Assembly: GCA_041395105.1 (NCBI GenBank)
Contig: JAWLBB010000002.1
Location: forward strand, 1,054,001 to 1,118,000
Length of the DNA: 64,000 bases
Reading direction: 5' to 3'
Source of the DNA: Opitutaceae bacterium
GTDB taxonomy: Bacteria > Verrucomicrobiota > Verrucomicrobiia > Opitutales > Opitutaceae
Shown here: positions 1-9,588 of the stretch, one piece after another
How positions within the stretch are numbered: the stretch's first letter is position 1
Layout of the letters: every line of letters begins with the position of its first letter
The notes under the pieces: generated by a model
Databases searched by the model: none
Seen by the model: only the letters and a program-made list of their open reading frames with translations
What the model was told of the DNA's origin: nothing
Translations under genes and position numbers: made by a program

Positions 1-1
1 C

Positions 2-1621
2 GATCTCCTCGGCACGAAGAACAAGATCCTGGTCGGCGGTTTGAAGAACAACTACTTCCAGCAGTACAACGCCAACTTCCAGGCGGCGCCCATCTACTGG
101 CAGGTCCCGGGTTACAACTACCCGTATCCCGGCGCGCAGAGCCCCAAGGACGCCAACGGCAACCCGTATCAGCTGATCGACCCCGCCTATGCGCAGGGCT
201 GGAACGTCCCGCAGAACCAGGTCCTCTACGACCGCAACGGCAATCCGCGCACCCCGGCCGAACTCTACACGAAGTTCGACCCGGGTGTTGAGGTTAAGCC
301 GGACAACCGCAAGGTCTACCCGCTCGACCGCAACCTGCTCGACGGTTACAAGCCGGAACTCGAGGCCTACTACATCAATGTGCAGTCGCAGCTTCTTGAC
401 GATCGCCTGACTCTCATGGCCGGTTACCGCAAGGAGGACCGGACCGAGAGCGGACAGTGGCTGCAGGTCAACGCCCCCTGGTTCGACTTCAATGCATTGG
501 GTGAGCCGGCCGGCGCAAGCCCGGATCTTTACCCGCCGGATGTCTGGAATTACTCGTTGAGCTACGCGCCGACCAACTTCGGTCCGCTCGTCGAGCGCTC
601 GGGTAATTCCTGGAACGTCGGCGCGTCCTTCAAGATCAATGACGAGAACAATATCTTCGTCACGGTCTCGAAGACCTTCAAGTTGAACCTCGGCTTCAGC
701 GGCGGCTTCCTCGGATTGCCCGAGAATGCCGGCGATGTCATATCGGACGCCCTTGCCTGGGCGGCCTACAATGGTCAGAGCGGCTACGACTACCTGGGCA
801 CGCGGATCACCTCCGTGGAACAGGGTCTGGACGTCATGAACAGCCGCGGCGCGTTTGACTACATCCAGAATGAAGAGGGCTTCAACTACGAGATCGGCTG
901 GAAGACTTCGTTGAACGACAACAAGCTTGTCGGTACCTTGTCCGTCTTCCAGGGCGTTCGCCGCAACGAGAAGCTCGACGACGGCCAGAGGCAGTCCAAC
1001 GAGAACGAGCCCTACAACTCCTCGCAGACGCTCTTCTCGCCCGGTCCGAGCGAGTCCCTGCCGGGTGCACCGCAACGGAGCGCGTTCTATAATACTCGGG
1101 TCTTCCGCTGGCGCACCACCGGTATCGAGAATACCGTCACCGGCGCGGAGTTTGAGTTCATCTATACGCCGATCCCCAACTACCAGGCCGTCATCAACGG
1201 TGCCTGGCTCTGGCAGGCCGAGACCACCGACCACCCGTCCTATAAGTTGGGCGACGGCGCCATCGGTGATATCTTCCTGGGGCAGCGCATCGAGAACGTG
1301 CCGGAGTACCGGTTCAACCTCTGGAACAAGTACACCTTCACCGAGACGGCCCTGCGTGGTCTTTCCGTCGGTCTGGGTATGCGCTATTCCTCCGAGCAGA
1401 TCCTCTCGCGCTCCTATGACTGGAACGCCGACAAGGGCGGATTCACCTCCGGCGACTACCTGGTATTTGATGGCAACATCAGCTACCCCTGGTCGTTTGG
1501 CGGGTATGACTTCGTCAACACCCTGCAGGTCACCAACCTGACCGACGAGACCTACTACGAAGGCAGCTACTTCGCGTCGGACCGGCGGACCTGGAGATTC
1601 TACACCACCCTCAAGTTCTAA
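2..1621 (+). CDS. TonB-dependent receptor, C-terminal beta-barrel part (5' truncated by window edge)
   Basis: The reading frame is open from the first bases of the window, so the plug domain and much of the barrel lie upstream. About 540 residues are visible. They have the alternating aromatic/polar pattern of outer-membrane beta strands, long Tyr/Asn-rich loops, and typical late TonB-receptor motifs such as SVGLGMRYSSE and the near-terminal LQVTNLTDETYY. The protein ends in YTTLKF with a terminal Phe, the usual BAM signal of an outer-membrane barrel. The likely role is energised uptake of a large substrate such as an oligosaccharide or siderophore across the outer membrane; the substrate cannot be told. 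Verrucomicrobial genomes carry many such receptors beside glycan genes. A strong terminator follows directly. Confidence 0.85.
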   Translation, partial: DLLGTKNKILVGGLKNNYFQQYNANFQAAPIYWQVPGYNYPYPGAQSPKDANGNPYQLIDPAYAQGWNVPQNQVLYDRNGNPRTPAELYTKFDPGVEVKPDNRKVYPLDRNLLDGYKPELEAYYINVQSQLLDDRLTLMAGYRKEDRTESGQWLQVNAPWFDFNALGEPAGASPDLYPPDVWNYSLSYAPTNFGPLVERSGNSWNVGASFKINDENNIFVTVSKTFKLNLGFSGGFLGLPENAGDVISDALAWAAYNGQSGYDYLGTRITSVEQGLDVMNSRGAFDYIQNEEGFNYEIGWKTSLNDNKLVGTLSVFQGVRRNEKLDDGQRQSNENEPYNSSQTLFSPGPSESLPGAPQRSAFYNTRVFRWRTTGIENTVTGAEFEFIYTPIPNYQAVINGAWLWQAETTDHPSYKLGDGAIGDIFLGQRIENVPEYRFNLWNKYTFTETALRGLSVGLGMRYSSEQILSRSYDWNADKGGFTSGDYLVFDGNISYPWSFGGYDFVNTLQVTNLTDETYYEGSYFASDRRTWRFYTTLKF

Positions 1622-1652
1622 GGGCGGTCAAGAATACAGTCTCATAACCATC

Positions 1653-1685
1653 AAGGCGGCGACCTCCGGGTCGCCGCCTTTTTTT
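1653..1685 (+). terminator. Rho-independent terminator of the TonB receptor gene
   Basis: The inverted repeat GGCGGCGACC/GGTCGCCGCC (loop about 5 nt, TCCGG partly pairing) is followed by a run of seven T. It starts about 30 bp after the receptor stop codon. This is the clearest classical terminator in the window. Confidence 0.9.
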
Positions 1686-1815
1686 GTACCCGTCAGGAGG
1701 GTGGTTCTCCCGGACCGCATCCCGCGTTGGCGCACCTCGCGTGCGCTTTCGAACTACTGCGCGGACCCGTCTTCAAAGGGCCAGGCCGACGCAACCAAGC
1801 CACGCCCCCACCCCC

Positions 1816-2848
1816 TTACCTCGTCCTGACCAACCTGTTTGAAAGACGCATACCGGGCACTTCGATCAGACGATAGGTGACCCAACTCACCAGCAGAGTG
1901 ACGGAAAGATAGAGCAACATTCCCTGAACCACACCGAAAGTCAGACCGAACTTAACGTAGAGGATGAGGACAAAGGCATGGTTGAGGTAGGCCGAGTAAC
2001 TGATCCGGCCCACCCAGGACAGGATCCGGTCCGAACCCCTGAAGATGAATACGAGGTAGGCGGACATCACGGCCGCGATATAGCTGATGATGACCGGCGG
2101 AGTGCCCTGAAGGCCGGAAGCCAGGTATTCCACCGCGGCAACCAGAGGGGGAATCAGGATGAACCCGGTCAGACCCAGCGCCTTCGGACTCCAGAGCTCC
2201 GCCCCTCCAGCTTGTAGAGGTAGGCCCCAGAACATGATGCTGAGATGCTGGGGGAGCTTCTCGATCATGAGTGGGTATGTCTCCAACGTGGTGTCATCCA
2301 GCAGTAGCAGGCTCGCAAAGTACGCGAGGCTGAAGAATACCGAGGAGGCTGAAGAGACCCCGGCGCGACCGCCCCCACCCGACCCAGGTGGCGAGGTAAA
2401 TGACGCCGTAGAAGACCACCTCGGTCTGCAACGTCCAGTACAACCCCATCATCTCGTCGCGACCCAGCAGGGTGGGCACCATGGTCAGGTTGGCCAGCAG
2501 GGTCGGGATATCCCAACGCGTATCCACCAGGAGCAGAACAACGCCCATCGAAAACAGATAGATGGGGTAGAGGCGGAATGCCCTCTTGATGGGAAAGGTG
2601 GTCCGCCAGTCCGCACCTTCGAGACTTCCGGCGATCAGATAGCCGCTCAGCGCAAAGAAGATGACCACCCCGATCCGCCCGAAATGGAGGTAATCCGGCA
2701 GTTCGAAGCAGAGCGAGGTGGCCAGCCCGTCCGCTCCGCCTTCCGCCAGGACCACTCCGCCATGCATCCAGAGCACCAGCAAAGCGGCTGCACCCCGAAG
2801 GGAATCGAGGTGGCCATCGCGCCTGGGTGGAGGGTTGGTCGAAGTCAT
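1816..2848 (-). pseudogene. Acyltransferase 3 (OafA/YrhL-type) family protein, single frameshift
   Basis: The N-terminal part (2848 down to about 2330) begins MTSTNPPPRRDGHLDSLRG and has the family's DxLRG start, hydrophobic segments and FFALSGYLI. The C-terminal part (about 2345 down to 1816) continues in another frame with further membrane segments and ISYSAYLNHAFVL, the typical late motif. Joined, the two give roughly 340 residues and multiple TM helices, the usual size for membrane O-acyltransferases that decorate surface polysaccharides. The break lies near 2325-2345, where frame 1 runs on to a stop at 2294 and frame 2 is already open upstream (FFSLAYFASLLLL). Either the gene is recently inactivated or there is a one-base assembly error. 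The flanking genes do not suggest a specific substrate. Confidence 0.75.
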
Positions 2849-3040
2849 CAGCGGTCGGACAAGAAACGCTGACGCATCCCACCCCGGTCAGACAAGCAGG
2901 TACGATCGATAGCGAAGTTGGCCCTGTGAATCTTCATCTATCTCTCGGAGGGAGGACTTCCACGACGAAACCGCCATCAGGCCCGTGCAGACCCTTGACC
3001 TCGATCCTGCAGGGTCGCACAGGCAGGCCCCTCCGTCCCC

Positions 3041-5047
3041 TCAGTCCCCCAACCGCACCGTCATGTTCCCCGCCGGCACATGGTCCAGCACCGTATCCTC
3101 CACGCCGATACCCGGCCACTCGATTTCGATGCGTTCGGCCTGCTCGGCCCGACCCAGTCCGAAATGGACGATGAAATCGTGCTGCTTGCCGCCGTGACCG
3201 CCGATGCCGATCAACTGGCGCATCTGGGTGATCGGCGGGGTCGCCGGATCGCCGTCAAGATCCGCCGTCAGGCGGACGATCGCCCCGAGCGCATCACGCG
3301 CCACGCCCTGCGCCGGATCCCCGACCAGCCGAAGGATGATCGAACGCCGCCCGTCCGTCAGGTTGTTCAGGAAGACATGATAGCGGGGTTTTGCTTCCGC
3401 GATCGGTCCCTCCGGGTCGGTCAGGGTGCCGTTGGCCAGTCCGGCCGCCCGCTTGCGGGCTTCGTCGATCTTGTTGAAGGATTGGCTGGCCGCGATATCC
3501 AGATCCCCATCCCCGTCATAGTCCGCCAGCGCCGGCTGCCCCGCTCCGTAGAGACGGATGTCGATGGCCTCCGTCCGATCGGCGAAGGTGCCGTCTTCCT
3601 CCTGCATGAAGATCCTGAGGCGTTCCTCATACGGGGGAGGGTCCGGGTAATCCGAGGAACAGAGGATCAGGTCGAGGCGCCCATCCTGATCGAGGTCCGC
3701 CAATTCGCAGAAGATGTCACCCTGGTTCTGCTTCTTGCGCACTTCGGGCTCTTCCTCGCCCTCTGCCGGAGCCGGCGGCCACCGATCCACGCTCAGTTCC
3801 GGCCGGTTCTCCAGCATGAAGGTCCCGGTTTCCTTCAGCAGATTCACAAAGAACCGGGAAACATCGGAAGAATCGCCCGCCCAGGCGTGCTTGATCGTGG
3901 AGACAAAAACGTCGAAATCGCCGTCGTTGTCGATGTCGCCCACCGCCGCATCGAAGGTATTGCCGTTGGACCGGAAGGGAAACTCATCAATCCGCTCATA
4001 GCGCGGATTTTCTTTGGCCCACTCCTTCAGCCAAGCCGGATGGAGGCCGTGCCGAATGGGATCCCCGTCGAAGGTCACCGCCGGGGCAATGTCGATGCCG
4101 GTGAGGCCCCGGACCACCTGGGCCGCCTCGAATCCCGGGCGGTCGCTGCGGCGTGACCGCTCCGCCACCAGGTCGCGCCCTTGCTCCCGGCCGGCCAGGA
4201 TGTCGGTCTGGAAGGCCATCCGGTAGAGCCGGTTCCATCTTCGGCCGTAATTCATCTCCAGGAGCATGGGCAGGGGTCCATCGTCCAGTCGGGCGATCAT
4301 CGCCCCGTAGGTCGGGCGGCCCCTCCGGTCCTCCCGATAATCCGTCGGCAAGGTCTCGTCCGGGATCGGCCACCGGATGAAGCCCAGTCTGTCACCATCA
4401 TGCGGATACTGAAGGAGAAGGTCGTTGGAAAACGCCTCGTAGCCGGTGAAGTACTTCTCATACCAGTTGCCGATCCAGAGATCGGACAGTCCGTCGCGGT
4501 TGACGTCGCCGACCGCCAGTGCCGAGGTCGTGGCCGGGAGGGCCCCTTCGAACTCCTGGGGTTCCTCGAAATGCCCGGAGCCGTCCCCCCGCATCCACCC
4601 GCTCCGCCGGGGCGGATCGAGCGGCTCGGCAAAGGTGTCCTGCAGGTAATCCAGGTAACGGGTGATGACCGCATCCTTGTGTCCGTCGTTATCGAGGTCG
4701 GCGAAATTGAGCAGGTCGCCGAAAACGAGATGGGGCAGCCCGGTCTCCTCAAGCAGGACGAACCGGAAACCCCAGGCCGCCTCCGGGTCGGCCCGGTTCA
4801 TGAAGACCATCGGCTCCATCGCCTCCTTGCCGGTCGGAAAGAGGATGAGGTCGGAACGGCCGTCACCATCCAGATCCGCCGTCCTCGTCCGGCCTCCCGA
4901 GATGACCCCCAGCCCGACCTCGTCCGCCACCTCGATAAAACCCGGTTCCACCGTGCCGATCGAAACGTTGGCACTGCCGAAGACAGCCAGGATCCCGGCG
5001 AAGGCGGATCTTCTGATTCGCCGCCATGCCTGCTCCCGACTGGTCAT
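3041..5047 (-). CDS. Exported FG-GAP/VCBS repeat protein with C-terminal ASPIC/UnbV domain
   Basis: About 668 residues. The start is set at the ATG at 5047 because it opens a basic then hydrophobic leader (MTSREQAWRRIRRSAFAG, then ILAVFGSANVS), although the frame is open 51 bp further upstream. Repeated DLDGDGRSDLI, DLDNDGHKDAV, DVNRDGLSDLW, DIDNDGDFDVF and DYDGDGDLDIA blocks are calcium-binding FG-GAP propeller blades. The C-terminal section (GDPAQGVARDALGA through VHFGLG, then IEIEWPG) is the ASPIC/UnbV module of CRTAC1-like proteins. It is probably a periplasmic or surface propeller for glycan or protein binding. It lies 47 bp downstream of the GH38 gene on the same strand, so the two are probably co-transcribed. 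No catalytic role is evident. Confidence 0.85.
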   Translation of the reverse strand: MTSREQAWRRIRRSAFAGILAVFGSANVSIGTVEPGFIEVADEVGLGVISGGRTRTADLDGDGRSDLILFPTGKEAMEPMVFMNRADPEAAWGFRFVLLEETGLPHLVFGDLLNFADLDNDGHKDAVITRYLDYLQDTFAEPLDPPRRSGWMRGDGSGHFEEPQEFEGALPATTSALAVGDVNRDGLSDLWIGNWYEKYFTGYEAFSNDLLLQYPHDGDRLGFIRWPIPDETLPTDYREDRRGRPTYGAMIARLDDGPLPMLLEMNYGRRWNRLYRMAFQTDILAGREQGRDLVAERSRRSDRPGFEAAQVVRGLTGIDIAPAVTFDGDPIRHGLHPAWLKEWAKENPRYERIDEFPFRSNGNTFDAAVGDIDNDGDFDVFVSTIKHAWAGDSSDVSRFFVNLLKETGTFMLENRPELSVDRWPPAPAEGEEEPEVRKKQNQGDIFCELADLDQDGRLDLILCSSDYPDPPPYEERLRIFMQEEDGTFADRTEAIDIRLYGAGQPALADYDGDGDLDIAASQSFNKIDEARKRAAGLANGTLTDPEGPIAEAKPRYHVFLNNLTDGRRSIILRLVGDPAQGVARDALGAIVRLTADLDGDPATPPITQMRQLIGIGGHGGKQHDFIVHFGLGRAEQAERIEIEWPGIGVEDTVLDHVPAGNMTVRLGD

Positions 5048-5094
5048 GATCGCACGTGTGTGTGCCACTTGGATTGCCGCTGTCGGTTGATCTC

Positions 5095-7605
5095 TCATTT
5101 GCCCGTGCTCCTTCCCGGACCCATTCCTTCCATCAGATCCGTCTCCCGGAGTCTTCGTTTCCGCGGATCCCAGACAAACGTCCGAATCTCGAACGGTTCG
5201 ATCGAGACCCTCGCATCCAATCCCCAGGAAGCTTCACGAATCCGAATCTCTCGGCGCCGTCCGGTCGACTCAAACAGCCGGATGACCACCCGGTCCTTCA
5301 ATTCCGCCCGCTTGACCGCTGAGACCACGATGGATGAGTCACTCACCGTCAGTCCTGTCGTGAGTGGCTTCCCCAGCCCATCCGGCTGGAATGACCGCAC
5401 CACCGGGCTTTCGTTGCGGACTTGCGCCTCCCGTTCAATCCGCCTCAAGCGATCGACGGTCGGACCGCCCTGGATCCAGAAGCGGAAACGGTGCTCGCCC
5501 TGGTCCAGACGCGGGGCGAATCGATCTTCGCGCAGAGGTTTTGTCCCCGGTACCGGATGCGCGGAATAGGCCGGCGATCGCAGAAGATTGATCCGAAGAA
5601 CCCCGCCCCGGAAATCGCACCCGTAAGTGCCGTCATTGATGCAGGTCAGCGTCCGACCAATCCCGGGCGAATCGATGGCCACCCACCGCTGGGCCACCGC
5701 TTCGTCTCCGTTGGTCGGCAGGTCCTCCCGTCCGTAAGCGGTCTGGCCGAGACAGCGCGACTTCCCATCCGGCGTCTTCAACGCGATCTTCAGGGCGCGG
5801 GTTTTTTCCGCCCAGAAGACGCGGTAATCCACTTCGATTTCATATCCGGACTTCGGGAGTTTGTACTGGACGACAATGGTTGATGAGCCGCAGACCAGAA
5901 TCGCCTCGACCACACATCGGACCGCACCGTCCTCGATGACCCGCACGGGAGCGAGTTCACCCAGTTGCTCCAGCCCGGCAAAACGGGCCGCTGTCTTCCG
6001 GTCCGCAGCGCGGAACCGCCCCACCACCTTTCCAAGTCGCTTCCGCGACATTTCCCAGGGATCGATGGTATCCGCCAGGATTTCAGGTGCAAAGGACCCG
6101 GCCTTCAGGTGGTCGATGCCGCCGATCCGGTAGCGGTCGATCAGGCCGGTCCGCCCGTTGATCCGGACTTCAATTTCATCCGTCTTGAAGGTGTATCCAC
6201 CACCGGTCATGACCGGCAGCGTGAATGTCTCCGGTGCGACACGTTCCACCGTGCATTCGAAGCGCGCGACCGATGATGGGGCCAGACGCGCCCGAAAGAC
6301 GACCCGCTTGCGCCAGTCGATCGGCAGGCTGCTCAGCTCCTTCTCCAATTGGCAGGGGACTTTCCGGCCTCCCATGCGCAAGGTGGGCAGGCTGATCGTC
6401 CCGGTCCGGTTGAAATCCGGGAGATTGAATTCGCACTCCATGACCGCATCGACCGGATAGGGATGAGGATTGCAGGCAAAGAGGATCATCTCGCCCGGCT
6501 TCGCCCTGGGTTGACCATGAGTGAGGGCAAAAAAGGCCCGGGCCTGGACCCTCGAGAGGATCTCGAGGCCATGGTTGATCTGCCGGATGGCGGCCGCCTC
6601 CGAAGGCTCCACGCAGCTGCCCGGCAGGATGTCATGGAACTCGGAGAAGAGCAGGTCCCGGGTTGCTTCCATCAACTCCTCCGACGGATACGTCATGCGA
6701 CCCGACATCCAGGCACGCACCGCCATCTTCTCCGCCTTGTAGAGTTCGTTTTCCAGCTGGCGATGCAGGCGTTTGACCCGCGACATCGAGGTGTAGCAGC
6801 CGACCGCCCACGGGCGAATGCTCGTCTCGACCCTGGGCGGCGTTGCTCCTTTGCGCCGCAGTGCCTCGAAGTAGCGCTCGGGCCACGCATGCTCAATGCG
6901 GTGGTCCGCCACTGCGCGGACCTGGTCCACCTCGCGGATGTCCTTGCGTGAAGGTCCGCCACCATGGTTTCCGACTCCCCAGAGAAACAGGGTCGGATCG
7001 CGGTCACCGAACTCTTTGATGAACTCGCGCAGGTGCTCGGCCGCCTTCCCCAGAGGCGTCAGATAGTGGGTGAGGGTGCGCAGTCCCGTGACCGTCGACC
7101 CGTCAAATCCAACCCATTGGAAATTCTCCGCCGGCAGATCCAGCCACGTCTTGTCGGGACGGCAGAAGAGGTAGGAATCGTAACCCGAGCGCGCGAGAAT
7201 CTGAACGAGACCCCGGGTGTGGCCGAACGAATCGAAATTCATGGCCGTGGTCGGCCAGACTTTGAACGCCTCCCGGAAATAGACCCGGCCGGCCAGGATC
7301 TGCCGGACAAAGGATTCGCCGGCCGGAAGATTGCAGTCCGGCTGGAGGTACCAGCCGCCCATGATCCGCCAGCGACCGGCCTTGATCAACCGCCGGATCC
7401 GCTCAAAGAGCTTCGGCTCGTACTCCTCGATCCATCGGTAAAGAACCGCCTCATTGTGGTTGAAAACGAAGCCGGGGAATTCCTCGCAGAGATCGGCTGC
7501 CGAGCGAAAGGTGGAAAGGGCCTCCGCCGCCCCCTCCTCCCACTCCCAGAGCCAGACCGGGTCGAGATGCGCGTTGCAGACCAGATGGATTTCTTTCTTT
7601 GACAT
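5095..7605 (-). CDS. Alpha-mannosidase-like glycoside hydrolase, family GH38
   Basis: 836 residues from the ATG at 7605; the open frame upstream (to 7716) looks non-coding. The N-terminus has the GH38 zinc signature NAHLDPVWLWEWEEG (His13, Asp15), and near residue 125 the nucleophile region reads MNFDSFGHTRG. A middle helical region (the family's alpha-mann_mid) and a large C-terminal beta-sandwich (ending near RTFVWDPRK) complete the family architecture. GH38 enzymes retain configuration and release alpha-mannose; bacterial members act on mannosides or mannosylglycerate. No signal peptide is visible, so it is probably cytoplasmic and acts on imported oligosaccharides. It is first in an operon with the FG-GAP gene and diverges from the GH10-like gene across a region carrying operator A. 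Confidence 0.9.
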   Translation of the reverse strand: MSKKEIHLVCNAHLDPVWLWEWEEGAAEALSTFRSAADLCEEFPGFVFNHNEAVLYRWIEEYEPKLFERIRRLIKAGRWRIMGGWYLQPDCNLPAGESFVRQILAGRVYFREAFKVWPTTAMNFDSFGHTRGLVQILARSGYDSYLFCRPDKTWLDLPAENFQWVGFDGSTVTGLRTLTHYLTPLGKAAEHLREFIKEFGDRDPTLFLWGVGNHGGGPSRKDIREVDQVRAVADHRIEHAWPERYFEALRRKGATPPRVETSIRPWAVGCYTSMSRVKRLHRQLENELYKAEKMAVRAWMSGRMTYPSEELMEATRDLLFSEFHDILPGSCVEPSEAAAIRQINHGLEILSRVQARAFFALTHGQPRAKPGEMILFACNPHPYPVDAVMECEFNLPDFNRTGTISLPTLRMGGRKVPCQLEKELSSLPIDWRKRVVFRARLAPSSVARFECTVERVAPETFTLPVMTGGGYTFKTDEIEVRINGRTGLIDRYRIGGIDHLKAGSFAPEILADTIDPWEMSRKRLGKVVGRFRAADRKTAARFAGLEQLGELAPVRVIEDGAVRCVVEAILVCGSSTIVVQYKLPKSGYEIEVDYRVFWAEKTRALKIALKTPDGKSRCLGQTAYGREDLPTNGDEAVAQRWVAIDSPGIGRTLTCINDGTYGCDFRGGVLRINLLRSPAYSAHPVPGTKPLREDRFAPRLDQGEHRFRFWIQGGPTVDRLRRIEREAQVRNESPVVRSFQPDGLGKPLTTGLTVSDSSIVVSAVKRAELKDRVVIRLFESTGRRREIRIREASWGLDARVSIEPFEIRTFVWDPRKRRLRETDLMEGMGPGRSTGK

Positions 7606-7944
7606 GACGATTTCTCTCAGGAACGGATGCGGGGGTCGGAAAATGCCAGCGGGTTGATTGGATCGCGCAGGCGTGTCCAGAGGTGCATGGTACGCTCGGG
7701 GAGCACGACCCTCCATTCGGGAAATGCGTGGAGGGTGGTCCTCCGCTCCGGTCCGCGGGCTCTCTTGAGCCGGAGGCCGGGCCGCCGCACGGAGATCTCT
7801 GCATTGCGTTCTCCGACAGCCCTGTGCACACGATGATGATCCTCCTGCATATTGCGATCCGTCTTGCGGGTAACTAAACAGTTATCAGGATCGGACGGCG
7901 ACATCAATCCTGTCGAATTTGCAGGTCAACCGTTTCATCGTCCC
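7606..7944. other. Divergent intergenic region (GH38 / GH10-like), 339 bp
   Basis: I see no gene here. Besides operator A (7871-7884) it holds an 8-bp inverted repeat, ACCCTCCA (7708-7715) and TGGAGGGT (7729-7736), and a small GGCTC-TCTT-GAGCC hairpin near 7768-7781. Both would lie in the 5' leader of the minus-strand mannosidase transcript. No riboswitch class could be recognised. Confidence 0.5.
7871..7884. promoter_or_regulatory. Operator A: TAACT-N4-AGTTA palindrome
   Basis: The sequence is TAACTAAACAGTTA, with flanks GG and TC. It is one of seven related sites in the window (consensus TAACC-N4-GGTTA). It lies 60 bp upstream of the GH10-like start and 266 bp upstream of the divergent GH38 start. 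The function as a repressor or activator site is inferred from recurrence and position. Confidence 0.65.
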
Positions 7945-9366
7945 ATGCCCCATTCCTCCCCTCACCGCTTTCTCTTCGATAATGACGGACATAATTTCGT
8001 CGCGACCCTGACCTCCGATCTCGAAGGGGATATTCAGGAGTTGATCTCGGAATGCCCGCCCGCCGTGACCACCTACCTGTTCTGCCCCGGCGCCGGCACC
8101 TACTATTACCCGACCGCCATCGGAGCGGTGGATACCCGGAGGATCAAGCTGCTCGAATACCACCGGAAAGGAATTGACCCGATGGGACTCGCCCTCGAGG
8201 CGCTCCGTGCGGCCGGGAAGGAGGTCTTCCTGACTTTCCGGATGAACGATGTCCACAATCCGACCGATACCGACAACTGGAACACCCCGATCATCCGGCG
8301 CAAGTACCCGGAGATGATCGTTGATCCTGAAGGCGCGAAGGACCCCAAGGCTGACTGGATGTGCTGGTGCCTCGATTATTCCCGCCCGGAGATCCGCGAC
8401 TACATCATCTCCATCTTCGAGGAGATGGCGGATCGCTACCCGATCGACGGATTCCAGCTCGACTGGCTTCGCTTTCCCCGGCACCTGCCCGGCAATCCGG
8501 AGACGGTCTGGAGCCTTCGCCACCACCTCACCTCGGTGGTCCGTGACGCTCACCGGATTTTTTCCGCCCGGGGAGCCAGGGTGGCGGTCCGGGTCCCCAC
8601 CAGTTTGGAAGGTTGCCGCCATCTCGGCCTCGATATCGGCGAATGGGCCCGCGAGGGCCTGATCGACATGATCACGGCCTGTCCTTTTCTGACCACCGAC
8701 TTCACCATGCCCATCGACGCCCTGCGTGAGGCCATGAAGCCGGCCGCGGTTCCCGTCTATGCCGGATTCGATTTCGCCCACGGCTGGCAGATCCACAGTC
8801 CGGAATCACTCCGTGCAGCCTCAAGCTCACTCTACGCCTGTGGTGCCGATGGGATCTACCTGTTCAACTTCCCCTGCTGGGCTCAATACACGGTTTCCAG
8901 GAACGAGACCCTGGTGGAGGGCATCGAGAACCCGGAAACCGCCTGCCGCAAGCCCCTGCTCTTCTCCCTCCCGATCACCCACCATATCCGCAAGGACATC
9001 ATCGACGGCCCCGGCGTTCTTCCCGTCGAGATCGGGGCGGGAAAAGAGACCGGACTGAATCTCTGGCTGCCGCCCAAGGCTCTCCCCGCCGCGAGGGCGC
9101 TCCTCCACCTCGTGGGACCCGGAGACTTTACCCTTGAGGTCAACGGGACGACGGCGACGGAATTGCCCGATCGGCGCCAGCGGGAGATCTTCCCCTGGCC
9201 GACGGGCGATACCGGATGGTTCGCCGAGTTCAGTTTCAAAGCCGCGAATTGCCGGGTTTTCCGCATCGTCCCGGGAACGCTCCGGGCCGGCGACAACGCC
9301 CTCACCTTCACCAACCGCGGGTCCACGCCCGCTCCGATCCGCCGCCTCAACCTGGGGTTGATGTGA
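7945..9366 (+). CDS. GH10-like / family-10-type TIM-barrel glycosyl hydrolase
   Basis: 473 residues from the ATG at 7945 (MPHSSPHRFLFDNDG); the open frame upstream runs through operator A and is rejected. The pattern of TIM-barrel strands (KEVFLTFRMND, IDGFQLDWLRF, ARVAVRVPTS, PVYAGFDFAH, ADGIYLFNF) matches the glycosyl-hydrolase-like 10 proteins found widely in Verrucomicrobia and Planctomycetes. Asp in DGFQLDWLRF and Glu/Asp residues at strand ends are candidate acids. A C-terminal beta-sandwich (ALLHLVGPGDFTLEVNG) follows. No signal peptide is visible. The substrate is unknown. It diverges from GH38 with operator A between. Confidence 0.75.
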   Translation: MPHSSPHRFLFDNDGHNFVATLTSDLEGDIQELISECPPAVTTYLFCPGAGTYYYPTAIGAVDTRRIKLLEYHRKGIDPMGLALEALRAAGKEVFLTFRMNDVHNPTDTDNWNTPIIRRKYPEMIVDPEGAKDPKADWMCWCLDYSRPEIRDYIISIFEEMADRYPIDGFQLDWLRFPRHLPGNPETVWSLRHHLTSVVRDAHRIFSARGARVAVRVPTSLEGCRHLGLDIGEWAREGLIDMITACPFLTTDFTMPIDALREAMKPAAVPVYAGFDFAHGWQIHSPESLRAASSSLYACGADGIYLFNFPCWAQYTVSRNETLVEGIENPETACRKPLLFSLPITHHIRKDIIDGPGVLPVEIGAGKETGLNLWLPPKALPAARALLHLVGPGDFTLEVNGTTATELPDRRQREIFPWPTGDTGWFAEFSFKAANCRVFRIVPGTLRAGDNALTFTNRGSTPAPIRRLNLGLM

Positions 9367-9380
9367 AAGTGATCCAACTC

Positions 9381-9554
9381 GAATGAGGCCAAGATAAGCC
9401 CATATTTCATCTCGGATCAGGGATCATCCATGTATCGGTTCATCTGGTGTAGTCGGCCCGGTCTCTTGGGGCGTAGCGACGTTGACGCGCGGCAAGAGAC
9501 TGCCGCGGCTACATTTCAGAATTCTGCCTGACGCTCGGCAACTTGCTGGCATTC
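9381..9554 (-). mobile_element. MITE copy 1 (174 bp, reverse orientation), diverged
   Basis: In reverse complement it matches the full copies at 12847 and 40782: a 67-bp arm ending GCTTATCTTGGCCTCATTC, a 66-bp palindromic core (9448-9513) with the CAAGAGACTG motif, and a 41-bp arm. The left end reads GAATGAGGCC and the right end GGCATTC, so the inverted ends are partly retained. No convincing target duplication remains. It fills the space between the GH10-like gene and the mutarotase-like gene and creates a spurious N-terminal extension of the latter. Confidence 0.75.
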
Positions 9555-9588
9555 ACTTTTCCCTCCTACCATTTTTTACTGCGCCCAT

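Noticed and set aside
9482..9588. N-terminal extension of the mutarotase-like protein
   Set aside because: The codons are translated MITE sequence. The domain starts at the ATG at 9589.
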